In this document: one piece after another, positions 25,561-39,100 of the stretch
How positions within the stretch are numbered: position 1 is the stretch's first letter
Layout: every line of letters starts with the position of its first letter
DNA from: Sipunculus nudus
Lineage: Eukaryota; Annelida; Sipuncula; Golfingiida; Sipunculidae
Length of the DNA stretch: 64,000 nucleotides
Direction: 5' to 3'
Assembly: GCA_026874595.1 (NCBI GenBank)
Contig: CM049315.1
Coordinates: 7,066,664 to 7,130,663, forward strand
Program-made: the position numbers and the translations under genes
The notes under the pieces: model-generated
What the model saw: the letters and a program-made list of their open reading frames with translations, nothing else
Database searches by the model: none
Told to the model about the DNA's origin: nothing

Positions 25561-28500
25561 TGCTATTAATGAACCTGGCTGAAGAAAAGGGAAACTATCA
25601 AGCTTTTCCAGATTTATATTTATTTTTTTTAGTTTTCCTACCTTCAAAAAACACAGGGCATTTCGACACTTTCTGAGTTTACATAGCCCACAAAACCCTG
25701 CAAGTCATTTTATAAAGTTTTGATACAGAATATTTACCCTCATGTTGAGTTGTGTCCTTTTAGGCTGCCCAGCTGATTTTGTTGTTATAGTTTAATTGTT
25801 ATGGTATTTTCTAGTAAAGGTCATCATACATCTTACAACTAACATACCTGCATATGTGGGCACACATATGACAGGTTGATATGAGGTTTTGTGTTTTGAA
25901 ATGGCAGGATATTTGGTTGTAGATAGTATAGTCTATTTATTAATTACATGCTTGACAAAAGTTTATGTGTTAAATTACTAGGTCTCTTAGATGTAGGTCC
26001 AATGCTAACGACAAAATTAACATACTTACATTCAAGTACATAACAGCAGGGTTTACCAGTGTGTAACCTTCATTATAAGTATATGGATTTGTTTCTATGA
26101 GGACTTGTATATTTAAGCTTCTATAGTGTGCTTCAAATTATATTGAAAGCCCTGGATTATAATTACCAGTTAATTCTGATTATCATATTAAGTTATACAT
26201 AGAGTGGGAATGTGCATAAGTGAAGAGGCATTTTGTACTAAACTACACCCCAGAAAATCACATAAACATACATATAGTTACAGTCTTATATAAATATTAT
26301 AAAAATATTTAGACCAGTTATTCTGGTTGTGAACTGACCTATTTGGTAAAATCACAGACTTTCCACCTGACTAGTAAATAATCAATTGAGAATATCTAAT
26401 ATTTAAACAGCAATGGCCATCACTTATTGACTACATGTACCATCGTTATCTGTGCATCTGGTATTCTCCTCACAGAAACATCCAGTATTACTGTTTAAGT
26501 CTATCTTCATTATATCCCTACAAAACTCGATCTGCAGCTACGTGTAAAAAAGGAAATTGTCTGTTGCTGTTGGCAACAATCCTGGTCAACAAGATTAATA
26601 CTGGCATTTAATTTATTCTTGTCAACCATGCGACAGTGTGGGTTGCAATAATAACAGCGACAAACCTGCCTGGAGTGATGGCTTATACCAAACATCAAAG
26701 GCCAGGTGAGACTCTGTCAGCTTCCCCTGGTGTTGAAGGGAGGCTTACATTTGATGAGGAGCTTATTTCTATATCAGTATTTGTTTTTGATTTTTTTAGG
26801 GGGGAGGAGGGTGGGGAAGTTGGCTTTCTTAGGGGTCTCTGAATGCAAAACTACTGACAACAAAAATTTTTTTATTTTTTTTCTTTGGCCAATGTGTGCA
26901 CTAGATCGCCTTTTCTTTAAACTGGCTTTTCCTCTAAAGCCTGGAGCCTTCTTAGCCACACAAATGTGACTGGCTTGGACAATAAGACATCTGACTTTAG
27001 TAGTAAGCCGAGTTTCGTGGCTCGAATTGGCTTGTGAAATGTCGACTGGCTTAGACTGACCTAAAAGCCTATTAATTTGACGAAATTACAAAATATCCAC
27101 TTCATTCAAACAAGTTATCTGTATTATGTGTGACATATAACATCCATCTTACTATTTTATGATTAAATATCAACTATAGTTTATCCTGATGGTTTCACAA
27201 GCCAACATTTATATAAGGGTGTCAGGCTCGACCATGTATAATAATGAGGGGAAACTTCTACCTTATCATCACAATTAATTTTGTATTAGTCTGTATATGT
27301 TTCAAGCATTTTCCATTGTATTTTTTGGTACTTATTTTGCAAGCTAAACTGAGCTGCACAAAATCGCCACACAGGCTTAACGAAATATCAGCGGTGCCTC
27401 CTGATAAACTCAGCTCAGCTGGCGCGGGGCTCAACTTTGGTCACACTTATAATCACAGGTGTGAGATTTGCAAAATGATATTTACTTTTGAACTTGACTA
27501 ATTTCTAAATCAAGATCTACTTAGCCTTTTTTCATTATGTTTATAATTGGTGATTTTTTTTATATGGATAGCCTCTTTGGACAGCTCTTCCCCTTAGAAT
27601 ACTTTACTGTATAACATTTACCAATCTGTAGAAGCGTAAAAATGTACATACTGGTAAATGGAGCTCCAGTTATTGACACAACAGCCATGGAGAGAGGTTC
27701 CTTTGTGATCACTGGCTGATTGCATACTGATAGTTTTTGCACATCTATATCATTTTTCTTGGCTAATTATGACTTCAGTGTCAGTTGAAATACTGTAAAG
27801 AATAATTTTAATCTAGTGTATTCAGGGGTTATATATATATTTAAATCTCAGCTTAAACTGAAACTATTAATATTTCTATAGTTTCTGGGAATTTACTATT
27901 CAGACACATGTTTAGTGCTGATCCTGATTATCATGATAATAATGATATCAATGATACTGATAATAATCACTGTAATAACCATGTAGAACTGTATTATAGC
28001 CTACATTACTACAAACAAGACAATGCTATGTTACAGTGCAGTGTCAGTGTGACAACAAAAGAGAAAGACCCTCGGGGTTTTATGAATCAAGTTTTCACTC
28101 ATCCGCTCTGTTGAGGCCTGGGAGACTCCCACTACGCCTGTTGTTGGTTTGGAAAAAGAAAAGGGATGTCAGCTTATATTACAAAACATCTCATAACTGT
28201 GAAAAAGAAAAGGCATCTTTTCTCATAAGTACCACACTTGAGACACCTGCAAAATTTTGATAAGCAAATAAAGTACACTGGAATGGTGTTTGGGCCAACA
28301 CACAAGGTTTATCCTGAAATTTACTGTGGTCTCATCCAGCGACGTGGCGGCTAAATCAGAACTGTTTCAGTGCTGTATTGCCAGTTAATAGAGTAACCTA
28401 AGTGAAGAACAGACAGCCCTGGCCAGCCCTGTTTGGTGAAATGTCACAGTGCTGCTACAGGTACCTCAGAGGGTGACCTGGCGACATGAATCACTGGCTG

Positions 28501-28606
28501 ATAACAAGGACCTACCACAGGCCTCAAGTAGCAAAGGCTGTGCTTGCTGCTTGCTGTTCTCTTACTGCTGGACGAATAACACTGTGATGGATGGATAAAA
28601 GTACTC
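25561..28606. other. Non-coding stretch
   Basis: Mostly AT-rich unique DNA. GGCTTGTGAAA at 27029-27039 has its perfect inverse TTTCACAAGCC at 27193-27203, which might mark a small inverted-repeat element, though no further end similarity was convincing. About 28330-28600 is GC-richer and leads directly into a minisatellite. Confidence 0.35.
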
Positions 28607-28785
28607 TCAGACTTAAACCCTCAGACTAAAACCCTCAGACTAAAACCCTCAGACTAAACCCTCAGACTTAAACTCTCAGACTAAACCCTCAGACTTAAAC
28701 CCTCAGACTTAAACCCTCAGACTTAAACCCTCAGACTAAACCCTCAGACTTAAACCCTCAGACTTAAACCCTCAGACTTATACCC
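28607..28785 (+). repeat. 13/14-bp minisatellite, 13 copies
   Basis: TCAGACTTAAACCC (14 bp) and variants TCAGACTAAAACCC (14) and TCAGACTAAACCC (13) start at 28607, 28621, 28635, 28649, 28662, 28676, 28689, 28703, 28717, 28731, 28744, 28758 and 28772. It resembles but is not a telomere repeat. Confidence 0.97.
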
Positions 28786-29254
28786 CTTCCAACAAAACTA
28801 ACCCCTAGATTAGAAGTGAAAGTAAAAATTGAATCTATTTCCAGGAATATTTTAGGAGCAATAATTTTTATTTTAATTATAATTAGATTTTACAGGTTTA
28901 TCTGAGTGTTAGCTTACTTGTTCAGGAAATTTGCAATACATTATCTGCACAATGTGCAGGATTTTGACACATTTAATTGTGTCGAATTAAGTGCTTGTAT
29001 ATGTTAATGTCAGATAAACTCATTAAATGGTGGTGCTCTGAGGCCATTTAGGCTTTTTAACTAATGACATTTACAAACAGAGTTGTTTTGAAGCTATTTA
29101 TGCTTGTTCATACTGTTAACAAGCAATAATAAGGGAATACATGTATATAATTTTTTGTTTGGCATATGTAAGAGCCATGGGAATTTTCACATATGCAGAA
29201 CGCGCATTTCACATATATTAAGCATAAAAATATATAATGAACAAATACCTAATG
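28786..29254. other. Non-coding AT-rich spacer
   Basis: Nothing recognisable apart from short palindromic AT words. Confidence 0.4.
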
Positions 29255-29260
29255 TAGCAG

Positions 29261-29316
<56 letters not shown>

Positions 29317-29320
29317 CTGC

Positions 29321-29382
<62 letters not shown>
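29255..29382. repeat. (TA)n tract forming a large palindrome
   Basis: TAGCAGTTA at 29255 and its inverse TAACTGCTA ending at 29322 enclose a pure (TA)n run, so 29255-29322 is a 68-bp perfect palindrome. It is followed by ATGTA and a second (TA)n to 29382. Such DNA extrudes cruciforms and is prone to length change. Confidence 0.95.
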
Positions 29383-29383
<1 letters not shown>

Positions 29384-30810
29384 CCTCCTGTCTTCCTATG
29401 TTTTAACTTTCCTCAAAAAAAAAAAGTGTTTGATGGAACTCTTGACTTCATGTATTTAGGAGTTATAATTGCCATAATAATACCAATAATATTTATTAAG
29501 GGTACATTAACTCTAATTAGGTTAAGTAAATTTACATACTAGTCCTGGTAATCATATCAGGAGCTAGGGCAGCAGTTAAAATATGACAGAAAATCAAATA
29601 AACCTACATCCTGTAATATGAGTGTTGAAGTCAGTCTTGTACAACCCAATTAACATCATATTTTCTGTATATTCCAAACTGACGTTATGTTAACAGTAAA
29701 GGTACATTTTTTTTTGGTGTGGGCAATCCATTTTGATTTTGCCTACTATTAGAACATTAATCATATTCTCATGAGGAATATGTAGTGATCAGATGCAGAG
29801 TAGGACCCAAATGGCATTATAATTTATTCTTCTTGCCTAAATCTACAGTTATATTATAAACTAGATTTTGCAATCACTGAGACCCTACTGAAAGCTCCTC
29901 TACTTTCCCCCAGACAGACAACTTGCAACAACAAATAATAATGGTAATAATAATAGCAATATTATTGAATAGGCTATGAAAGGGGCAACTTAAATTAATT
30001 ATATTATTCCTGGTAAAACTGTAACATCAAGTTTATGTGGTAAACACCTAAAGCTCTATAGCCATATAGTGAAGCATGGCTGCTACTGGTACACCTGGAT
30101 TAAATACACAAGGTTCCAATTAGCGAATTGTCAGCCAGCACAACAGCTGTTGTGTCCTGTATATAAATAAATCATCCTTATAAACCTCCTCCTCCTTCTC
30201 CAGAAGGAATCCATCCACACACAGGGTCTACATCTGAGTTTTTAATATTTATTCTTGTGTTCAGTTGAAAATCACACACTAGTCCCCCGGCCTTTTCCAT
30301 GCTATAAATATATCATTTAACCAAGCTCTGCCTGTGAGGGCAAAAAACTGCAAGTTCAGATGCAAACAGCATTTCAGCTGATAGATTTGAATATTTCATA
30401 CTGCAAAGGCATATTGCCTTGGCGACAGCAAACCAACAATTCTAGTATGACTCTACAGGATTATAGCATTATTATCCCAGTTGAAGCCAGCAGCGTGCAT
30501 GTGTCGACGGAACCAGCTTAGGTGGGTTATGTCATATCTGTTTGCGATAATTTACCAACATCCTGTGTTTAGCATGACAGTCAACAATGTCAATGACTAT
30601 GTACACAGTGTTCTGGTGAAAGTGACGCTCATGCACTGAAACTCTAAGGGAATGAATGAAATCCAATTTTAGATTACATACATGCTGGACTTTCTAATTT
30701 CAGCTACTAAAGGGGGATAGTTTAAAGGTACTTAACATGAGAGTATCACATGGCAACAACTGGTGTACACGACTGAATGATAGACAGAGCAAGCAAGAAC
30801 AAGAAAAAGA
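29383..30810. other. Non-coding stretch
   Basis: AT-rich with ATAATAAT-type runs near 29930-29970. No exon seen. The part at 30180-30560 is more complex and might be regulatory. Confidence 0.4.
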
Positions 30811-30812
30811 AG

Positions 30813-30906
<94 letters not shown>

Positions 30907-30969
30907 GAGAGATAGAGAGAGAGAAAGATAGAGACAGAAAGAGAAAGAGAAAGAGAAAGAGAAAGAGAG
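30811..30969. repeat. (GA)n microsatellite
   Basis: About 160 bp of GAGA runs with AAAGAGA interruptions. The Arg/Glu and Ser/Leu frames on both strands here are artefacts. Confidence 0.97.
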
Positions 30970-32895
30970 GGAGTGGACTGCATAAATGTGACAAGTCCAC
31001 ATTTCTTCACAAAATTGAAAATTAATTCAAGCAGTAATATAAAGACTGTCCATATTTCATGATTATTACTGCCAATACAAATACATGATGCATATACAAC
31101 ATTTCAGCAAGATACTGGTACAACTGAATATAACAAAGGAAAAAGCAGTGTTTGTAATATGTCAGCGTGGGCTAGTTTTGCCCTGTGGTTTGTTTAGATG
31201 CCTATCAGCAATGACTGACATTTTTACATGGATTACAAATGATCTTTTGTGATTCCCTGTAACAAAAAAATAAATCTGCAGCTTTGGGCTTAGACATTTC
31301 AACCGATCTATCACCCCAGACTAGGCACCAATGGAGTGCTAATTCTGTATGGGCAAGCGGAGACCTGGTAATACAGCGAACTGGGTAGCATTCATCCAGG
31401 AACCCCCACATAATATCTGCCAGTTATAGGCCTGTTGACGAATGGTAGATTCCTGACTTGGGCTTTAAGTACAAATTTGTACGAGAGTAATGTCAGTCTA
31501 ACAAATTCATCTTTATGCCTGGAGGGTGGTTTTTATTGAAGGATGCTGGGAGTCGACATTTTGCTAGTAGATGTTCTTCATATGACTCAGTAACTCTTGT
31601 CGAGTTTCCTGCCTTGGGTCCATGGCAATTCATTCATCATGGAGTATTTTCCAATAGACAAACTCAAAACTAATTTAGACCTGTTACTATACAGCAAGAC
31701 GGTAGCCACAGCGTACAACTGGACGATTTATCAAAATTTATCTTGGTAAAGGTCTTGGGCTCTAAATGATCCTGGCAATTATTTTCCATGAACATTTTAG
31801 CCTCTCATGAAATAGGCCATGACTCTGGGAGAGAAGGTCACCTGACCTAAAAAGTAAACCAATCAATGGCAAAAGACTGATCTTTGAATATTTCATGCCC
31901 TTGACAACAGCAGCATATTGGTCAGAGGTAATGCAGAAAGATGTGGTTTGTAGCAGGTTTTTAATCATGTTTTGTATATCTAAGGCAAAACTATTTTATT
32001 TAAGAGTGTGTGTATGTCTGTGAATATCATTCTGCAGCTTTCTGGAATCCACTACTCATGGTAGAAAACAAGAAAATGCAACATCAAAGGGACGTAATCA
32101 GGAGCAATATATTGTCTATCCATCACACTATCAGTTCAGTTTTGCTTTATACAAAAGTTTTCCAGCAAAACCACCCTAGCACACAGTCTCAGAACCTCGC
32201 ACATGGCTGTTTAAGACCTTGTTATGGCTTTGCGAGTTGGTAAACACAGTCCATGTGTGTCTGTTTTCCATAACAAGGACATGACCGAAAGTACAATTAC
32301 AAGCCAAAACACTCAATGTTTCAGCCAGCGGGAACATGTATTGCATTTTTGGACCAAGTCAGTCAGGGCATCTTCTGATTGACACGTGTTGTGGCCAGGC
32401 AATACACATCCGCTATGTTTATGTTGACAAGTGTGATCATGACAGGTCCACTGTTTTTAACACTTGTTTACAGGAGTAAGCAAACAGTTTCAGGGTAGTA
32501 GTTAACAAATTTATTTTAAAGTGATGAAGCTCTTTTTTGTGTTAATTCAACATGCTTTATAGATAAATGGGCCCCTTTAACATTTCTTGGAGGCTTACAT
32601 CACTAGTGAATAAATTCTATGCTGTTTTTAACATATTCAGTTGAAACATATTTATCATAGAACTTAGCAAACTAAGTTGTTTCACTGTATAATTAAATCA
32701 GTTCTGTTTGTTTGAAAATAATTTTACTACATTCTATCAGGATTTGATCCTGCATGTTTTTGCTGGAACTAGCCTGTTGGTATGTCTTTCTCAAATTTAC
32801 ACATTAAATGGAGAAAAAAAATTGATGAAATCTGTGGTGGTGGTGGGGAGGGGGGGGGGGGGAGATTAATTTTGATAATTTTGATCACCATCCAG
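30970..32895. other. Non-coding stretch
   Basis: Unique DNA, no gene recognised. About 31400-31640 is fairly complex and may be a conserved element. A G13-15 run lies near 32846-32860. Confidence 0.35.
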
Positions 32896-33115
32896 ATGAA
32901 AAAGATTTTTTACAGAATCCTTGACCATCTAGAGACAGGGCAATAAAATCACTAGTATTGGGTCAATACATTCAATAGTCTTATAGGAAATGCTAAGTGT
33001 AATTTCTGAACAAAGTGAAAGTTTCTACGATGCCCAGTGTTAAATGGTGTCACCAAACTGGTGCCGCCTCTGTTCTGGTGGGTAAAGCTGATCTGTGTTG
33101 CTACCAATGACATTC
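32896..33115 (+). repeat. Dispersed repeat, copy 2 (pair with 11946-12190)
   Basis: It matches copy 1 over AAAAAGATTTTTTAC, CAGGGCAAT, AAGTGTAATTTCTGAAC, AAAGTGAAAG, GGTGTCACC and GTGGGTAAAGCTGATCT in the same order. It overlaps the C-terminal part of a 160-codon minus-strand open frame (33040-33522), which therefore is unlikely to be a gene. Confidence 0.55.
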
Positions 33116-36100
33116 TTAACACATTTTGCTTGGTTTTCTTTGCTATCTCTGAGCGTTTTTAGTTTAATAACGCCCCCATTATGATTGGGGTGATGTTTGA
33201 CCAGAATTAGAATGCTGCATAAAGTCTGGACTTGGAACCTCATGAAAACTAACAAATCAAATCTGAACAAATTCGAGGAAATTTTCATTAGACACTGACA
33301 AGGCCATGTGACCAACATCAAATGAACTAGTAAAGCCTGTTTTAGAATGCAGTGCCACTGGATGGATAAAAAGGGGGATTTTAGTGCAGGAAGTCTTAGT
33401 GTTAAGGGCAGCTGTAACAGTTGTGTATGTGTTTGGAATTGTGATAGAGGTTTTATGCAGGCTCTTGAAATGGTGGTGAAAGTAATCTTTATGTATATGT
33501 CTGCCTTGACAGGATGACCCAAATGTCGGGTTGGTTTGAACCGAGGCGTATTAGTGCTGGGCTCACAGAGGAACAGTAAATGTCTTCCTTTCTGTGCCTC
33601 GGGATTCTGCGAGAAATCTAGAGGGTTTTATTGTGAGCAAAGATGATGGTCCAATGAACTCTGGGAATAACTACAGCTTGATAGTCATGGAGGGAGCAAA
33701 GGTGTAAAACAACTTGAGTACGGTAAAAAATAAATAAATAATCCCACAATTACACATCAGGTCTAGAAGTACATCAGTAAAATATCCCAGGCATCAGAGT
33801 TTTTGCTCATCACCAAGGGAACAGTTGATCCATTCAGTGCTCGTTAAGTGATAAAAACCCATGTTGCTACTCTTTTGCAGGTTCGGCTGCTGCTGTAATG
33901 TGGTGATGAGTAATTAGATTATTGTGCAGTGGGACAGTGATAAGGTACGGGATCACATTAATCCCCATGCACCACACAGAGAGTGGAGACTGAGAACATA
34001 CCATTTGCACTTAAACTGATGTTTATGCTGACTTTAAAAGCACAGCATCATTACAGCAGCTGCAACAGCCAAAGATGTACTGTCAACTGCTGTGCTACAT
34101 CTCCATATACTGAAGCCTGACACAGCTGTTGAAATATCAGCATGGTTGTTAGTGCTTCTCTCTGACAGAAGTTATTCCCTTGGTCAGAGACAATTGTTTA
34201 ATTTGTTAATTGCCATGCGTGACAGATCTTGTACAACTGATCTGGGCCTGGCTGTGAGAGAATTAATTTTAAAGGAAATTAACATAATTAACATTCTAAA
34301 TATGGTCTCTTTTGAACTCAAGTGATTTTCTTGCATTATCCTTTGGGGAAAATATTCGGATGTGTCAAAGTTTTTTGAGTATCCCCTTGACTTTGACACA
34401 ATAATTTTTCACTGATTACAACAATATACAAATTGTTTTTCTTGTGATTGCCTTCCTTTTTTTTCCAACTGTTATCATCTAATTCTGCAATTTTTACACA
34501 CTCCCAAAAGTTTTCCTGTCAGAAAGTACAGCTAACATACTTACTGAAACAAATTTGACAAATTGTGCACTATGGAGGATGGGCCATATACAGATGAAGG
34601 CCATATTTGTAGCAACATGGAAACACAGCTTACACCTAAAATCATAATTTGCTTAGGAAGGAATTTAATGTCAGATTTCCAATGGAAAAGATTCTACTTT
34701 GACAGTTTGTATTACTGCCATTTATGCACAGAATACCGTTTCTTCATACACTATCATTATCTTGAGGGTCAGGTGCTGACATCCAGTCTTCCAGGCAGAA
34801 TGTGGTCAATGAGCAATTTCCTTATTTTTTACACAAAAGTTTTGGCAAATAGTCAGTGACACTGTTAGAAGATGCCACAAGAACACCTGACAACAAGCAC
34901 AGCAGTCAACAGCAATTTAAAGATCACACATTGCTGGTGTAGCTTGCAAACAGCCCTGTATCCACTAATGCATATACAGGCTAAAAGTGCTGTTCAGGCT
35001 GGTTGAGCTTTCAGGGATGGACGGTCCCCTGATGTCTTCAGTCCCGCAGCAGGTCACTGGCTGGAGCAGCAAGTCACTGGCTGGAAGGGCAAAAGCTTCA
35101 ATAATGACATTCAGGTCGTTAATGAATTCTAGCCTCCCCACATATTAGGGCTCTTACATTTTACATGTTGCTAATCTCTGCTTCACTTCACTCTTCAGAG
35201 ATTTCTTTATCACATTAACTCCAGCATGTTTACTGCTCATGGACATTTATATAATTACTGGTTGTTAAGTCTTGTATTGGAGGTTGATGTGGTCTTTACA
35301 ATCGTAAAAGAAACATAAAATACCTTAAACACTAAATTAATTCATTAAACATAAGACATCTTGATGACAACCAGTAGATTTAATCTACAGGAATTGGCTG
35401 AAGTCAATAATTGCATGATTGAATAATAAAAGTTAACTGGGATGTTTTATAATCACATATGTTAAAACAAGTGATATGCTATTAAATAAAAGGGGTTCCT
35501 TGCATTTCAGTGAAAAGAAAATAAAAGTTTGGTAAATATAAACTTAAAACAACTGAGTTAATTAGGTCTCTAAGCATGTAGTTTAAACTAAGCTCTTCCT
35601 CCCATACACACAGAGATAATAAGATTAAGTAGGATATATGTTTAAAAAATGCAAATAGATATATATATATATATATAAATATGGTATGACAATTTAGCCA
35701 GAGGGTATGTTTAAGTCATAAATAAAGTTCAAGTCAGAACCTACAGGTTTATTAAATTGGCAATTTTTCTATGACAGTGAGATGGTCAGGTGGATGAAGC
35801 TTGGGAATTCATGTTGCAGTCACTCCATCACTTTGTACCATTTGTGATCATCACACAGTGTAAATATTTCATTGAACTTTTTCCTGCGTGGGCAAAAAGC
35901 CAGATTAGCGATGGGCCAGCTTTCTGTAAAATGAAACATCCCAAATTTAGTGTAAAAAGCAGAAGCAGCAGACCTAGCTAATACACAACTAGTACAAAGT
36001 AATTAGTGGAAACTATGTGCATGGTGGGGAGGGATATTGTAGGCAGCTGTGTACATCAAAGGACATGTAGAACATGTTAGGTGTCCCGTACACATTTCCA

Positions 36101-39100
36101 GTGGCATTTATGGTAACAATACATGAATGTTATGCTGCTTTATCCAAGGTATATAGTTTTAATTTTGTCATTCAATTTCTCCAATAGTTTATATACTGCA
36201 TAATAAAAAGCCCTGTGTAACCCTTTTTCTCTGTTCAATGCTACATAAATGCTCACTGAATCATATTCATATGTATTTAATAGATATCCTGTACATGATT
36301 TTTCATTTCCCCTGTATCTGATGTTTTGAATATACAGCGTAGCGTTTTTGCTGTAAAGTTTATGTGGTATTGGTGAATGGTAGTATATAGTTAAACATCA
36401 TTAATGTGACAGCCTTTGGAACCACTGAATGTGATGTTTTTGTAGTGGGCACATCAACTAAGGTCAACCTGTATGGTCCACCAGGAACAACTTACAAAGG
36501 AGAAGCATAAAATCTAAATGTCAAACTGGTAGCTGGGTTACTAAGCTACTTTTATACAACCTAGAACAATGGATATATCAGGCAATGATTTTAAAATTCT
36601 TCAGCACAAATGCTAACCAAATCTAGAAAGTTCTTTGACAAAATTGGTATTCTGAATGTTTCAAGTCTTGGATTTGGTGTCTTAAAAAAAATCAAGTAAC
36701 ATAAATTCTTCTGACCAAATGAGATAAAATGTCTGTATACAAATTTTTCATGCAGATACAGCCAAGACCTAAAAATTAAATCAGTCAAATCAGTTTTAAA
36801 TCTTTTAATCAGTAATCGTTCAACCAGTGAATTCTATGGGAAATTTGCATGTAAAATTTTATCCAGCTTCTTTTTTTGGGGGGAAACTGAGACCTTACAT
36901 TGAGGTCGTGGTTCTGTAGTGGTAGATTATTCTATGGCAAGCTGAGGACAGACACAAGTCAAGACCAGCGTGGCCTGTATGACCAAAACCATTAACTCCG
37001 GTGACACAAACGTCTTCAGTCAGCTGCTAAAACCGCTCTATGATCTCTTTTTTGAGGGTTAAGTCTTTACTAGTAAAACCATTTCTGTATGCTGGGTTCA
37101 CTTTTTTGCTGAAGTGTCCCCGTGAAGGAACTGCTTTCTGTCTCTTTAGGCATTTGTTTGGTGGAAGTGTCTCTGCTCACAAAAAAACTATGTGCTTTTA
37201 AGTGAAGTTTCCAGTGAAATAAGGGTCCTACTTTTTGGTACACTGCTGCTCTGTGACAGAACTAGATATCTTCTTGACTATGTATGTTTTAGTAACATGT
37301 GTAAAAAAACCTTAACTTATAACTTGGAATCATTTCTTTATACATTTTCTCAATTTTTGGAGAAAAGGATCGACCAAATACTGAAACCATTCGAATTTGT
37401 AACATAGAGTTATCTTTTTTATATGTGTGTAGACATGAGGCATCACCATAGGGTACAAAACTTATTTCAAAGATATCATTTTCAGCCTTTCAGCATGACT
37501 CTTGGGTAATATATATTTTATATGATCTTAAGAATATGTTTGTTCAAGTACAGTAAAACAAAGATCTGCATATCACAATGACATTTGTCACATTTAGTTC
37601 AAGGATGGAAAACAGTTTTTAAAATTACCAAGGGTATAAAACAATCAAAATCTGTTGGTCAGGACTACCAAAGAAATAATTCCACAGAAATTTAAACTTA
37701 CCAGGACTTACTCAAAAGGTCAGTGTATGTCAAAACTGACCCAGCTTCTACTGTAGCATAGGTCTCATATACCTCATCTGATTAGGGCAGTAATAATGTA
37801 TTATCTAACATAAGCTCCCGAGGCAGCGGAAATCTTGCGCTTCTAAAGAAGCTACAGATTTTCACGCTGCCTGTTTTGACCATTTATGATGCACTTAAAC
37901 ACCAAGTGGTGCACATGGGCCTGTCTGCTGAAAAAAACTGATGATGTGACAGGCAGCCAACCAAAATGCAAGTCAACAAACACTCGACAGGCATCAGGCA
38001 ATTCTCTCTGAGCCTGTGGCCTGTTCAAATGGTCGCCGGGGCGATGAGCTGTCACTCAAAACAGAATGAACAACATTTGCTCTGTGTATTCCTCGCTTGG
38101 CTGGTAAACTGTGTTGTCTTCAGCACAGGGTCTCATCTGATTGGACCAAAATACAGTGCTCCCCTCTGGTGTAGATTCAGGATACAAGGTTATAACAAAC
38201 AGCGCTTACGATATAGGTAGTTGTCCTATGGGTAAAGCGCTGTGTAAAGAGTGTATATCTAACATTACAATACAATACATGTTGTGTAGTCAAGCTCATA
38301 ATGATATGATCTATGGTACAATTCATTGAAGGTACTGTGGATGGATTTTCATTACTGAGAGTACAAAATTAACAATTTTGGTGAAAGGAAGCAAATATTT
38401 TTTTTTTATTATAGCAAATAATTTTTTTTGTTTATTATAGCAAATAAACAGAAGCTTTCTGAAAAAGACACCACATCTTGTAATCAGTTATCTACATCAG
38501 GGTTTTATTGGTATGTCTTTTACTCATACCTGTCCAATAAAATGGGGAAAGACAAAATATTGATAGACAATGAAATTGATATCATGGATTTTATGTAACC
38601 CATATATCAAAGATTTTTTTTGTTTATAAAATCTGAAATTTTATATTATCATCCAATAACGAGGAATTTGCACTTGCTTGAAATTCCCCTTGATCTGGCC
38701 TCTTGCAATTCTCAAGATTATGAGCAGATATTAAATAATTAGTAAATAATATATTTTAGTTAATGGCCTTATGATAGATCTCAAAATCTGGCCCCTCATG
38801 AAACAAGAAAAATCCCAAATTCTAGCAAACCTAACAATAGAGTAACGTTATTTGTGAAAACAATAATCTTCCGCTCATAAAATAAATTCCAAACAATCCT
38901 TGGCACAGAGTCTTAATATTATTCAATGCTAGACATATTTAAAAATATCATAAATATACTGACACAGAAATATCTAATTACACTCACATGATATTTGATT
39001 AAATTTGTATCTTGATGCAACAGTACTGCCATGTACAGCAGTCCTACATGCTGTACCACAGAATAAATATGATAAAATTCAGCAGACATAAAAACATCTG

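Noticed and set aside
28607-28785. Interstitial telomere repeat
   Set aside because: The TCAGACTTAAACCC unit contains TTAAACCC but not a TTAGGG/CCCTAA-type repeat.
30700-31025. Ser/Leu-rich and Arg/Glu-rich frames on both strands
   Set aside because: They are translations of the (GA)n tract.
33040-33522. 160-codon open frame on the minus strand
   Set aside because: It is the second-longest frame, but it has no domain, motif or plausible splice context, and its C-terminal part lies in a dispersed repeat that is not coding elsewhere.
34563-34859. 98-codon open frame on the plus strand
   Set aside because: No domain, no signal peptide and no splice or codon-use support; consistent with chance in this amount of sequence.
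36908-36980. tRNA-Gly/Glu-like start (GTTCTGTAGTGGTAG)
   Set aside because: There is no B box or acceptor-stem pairing, so neither a tRNA gene nor a SINE can be supported.
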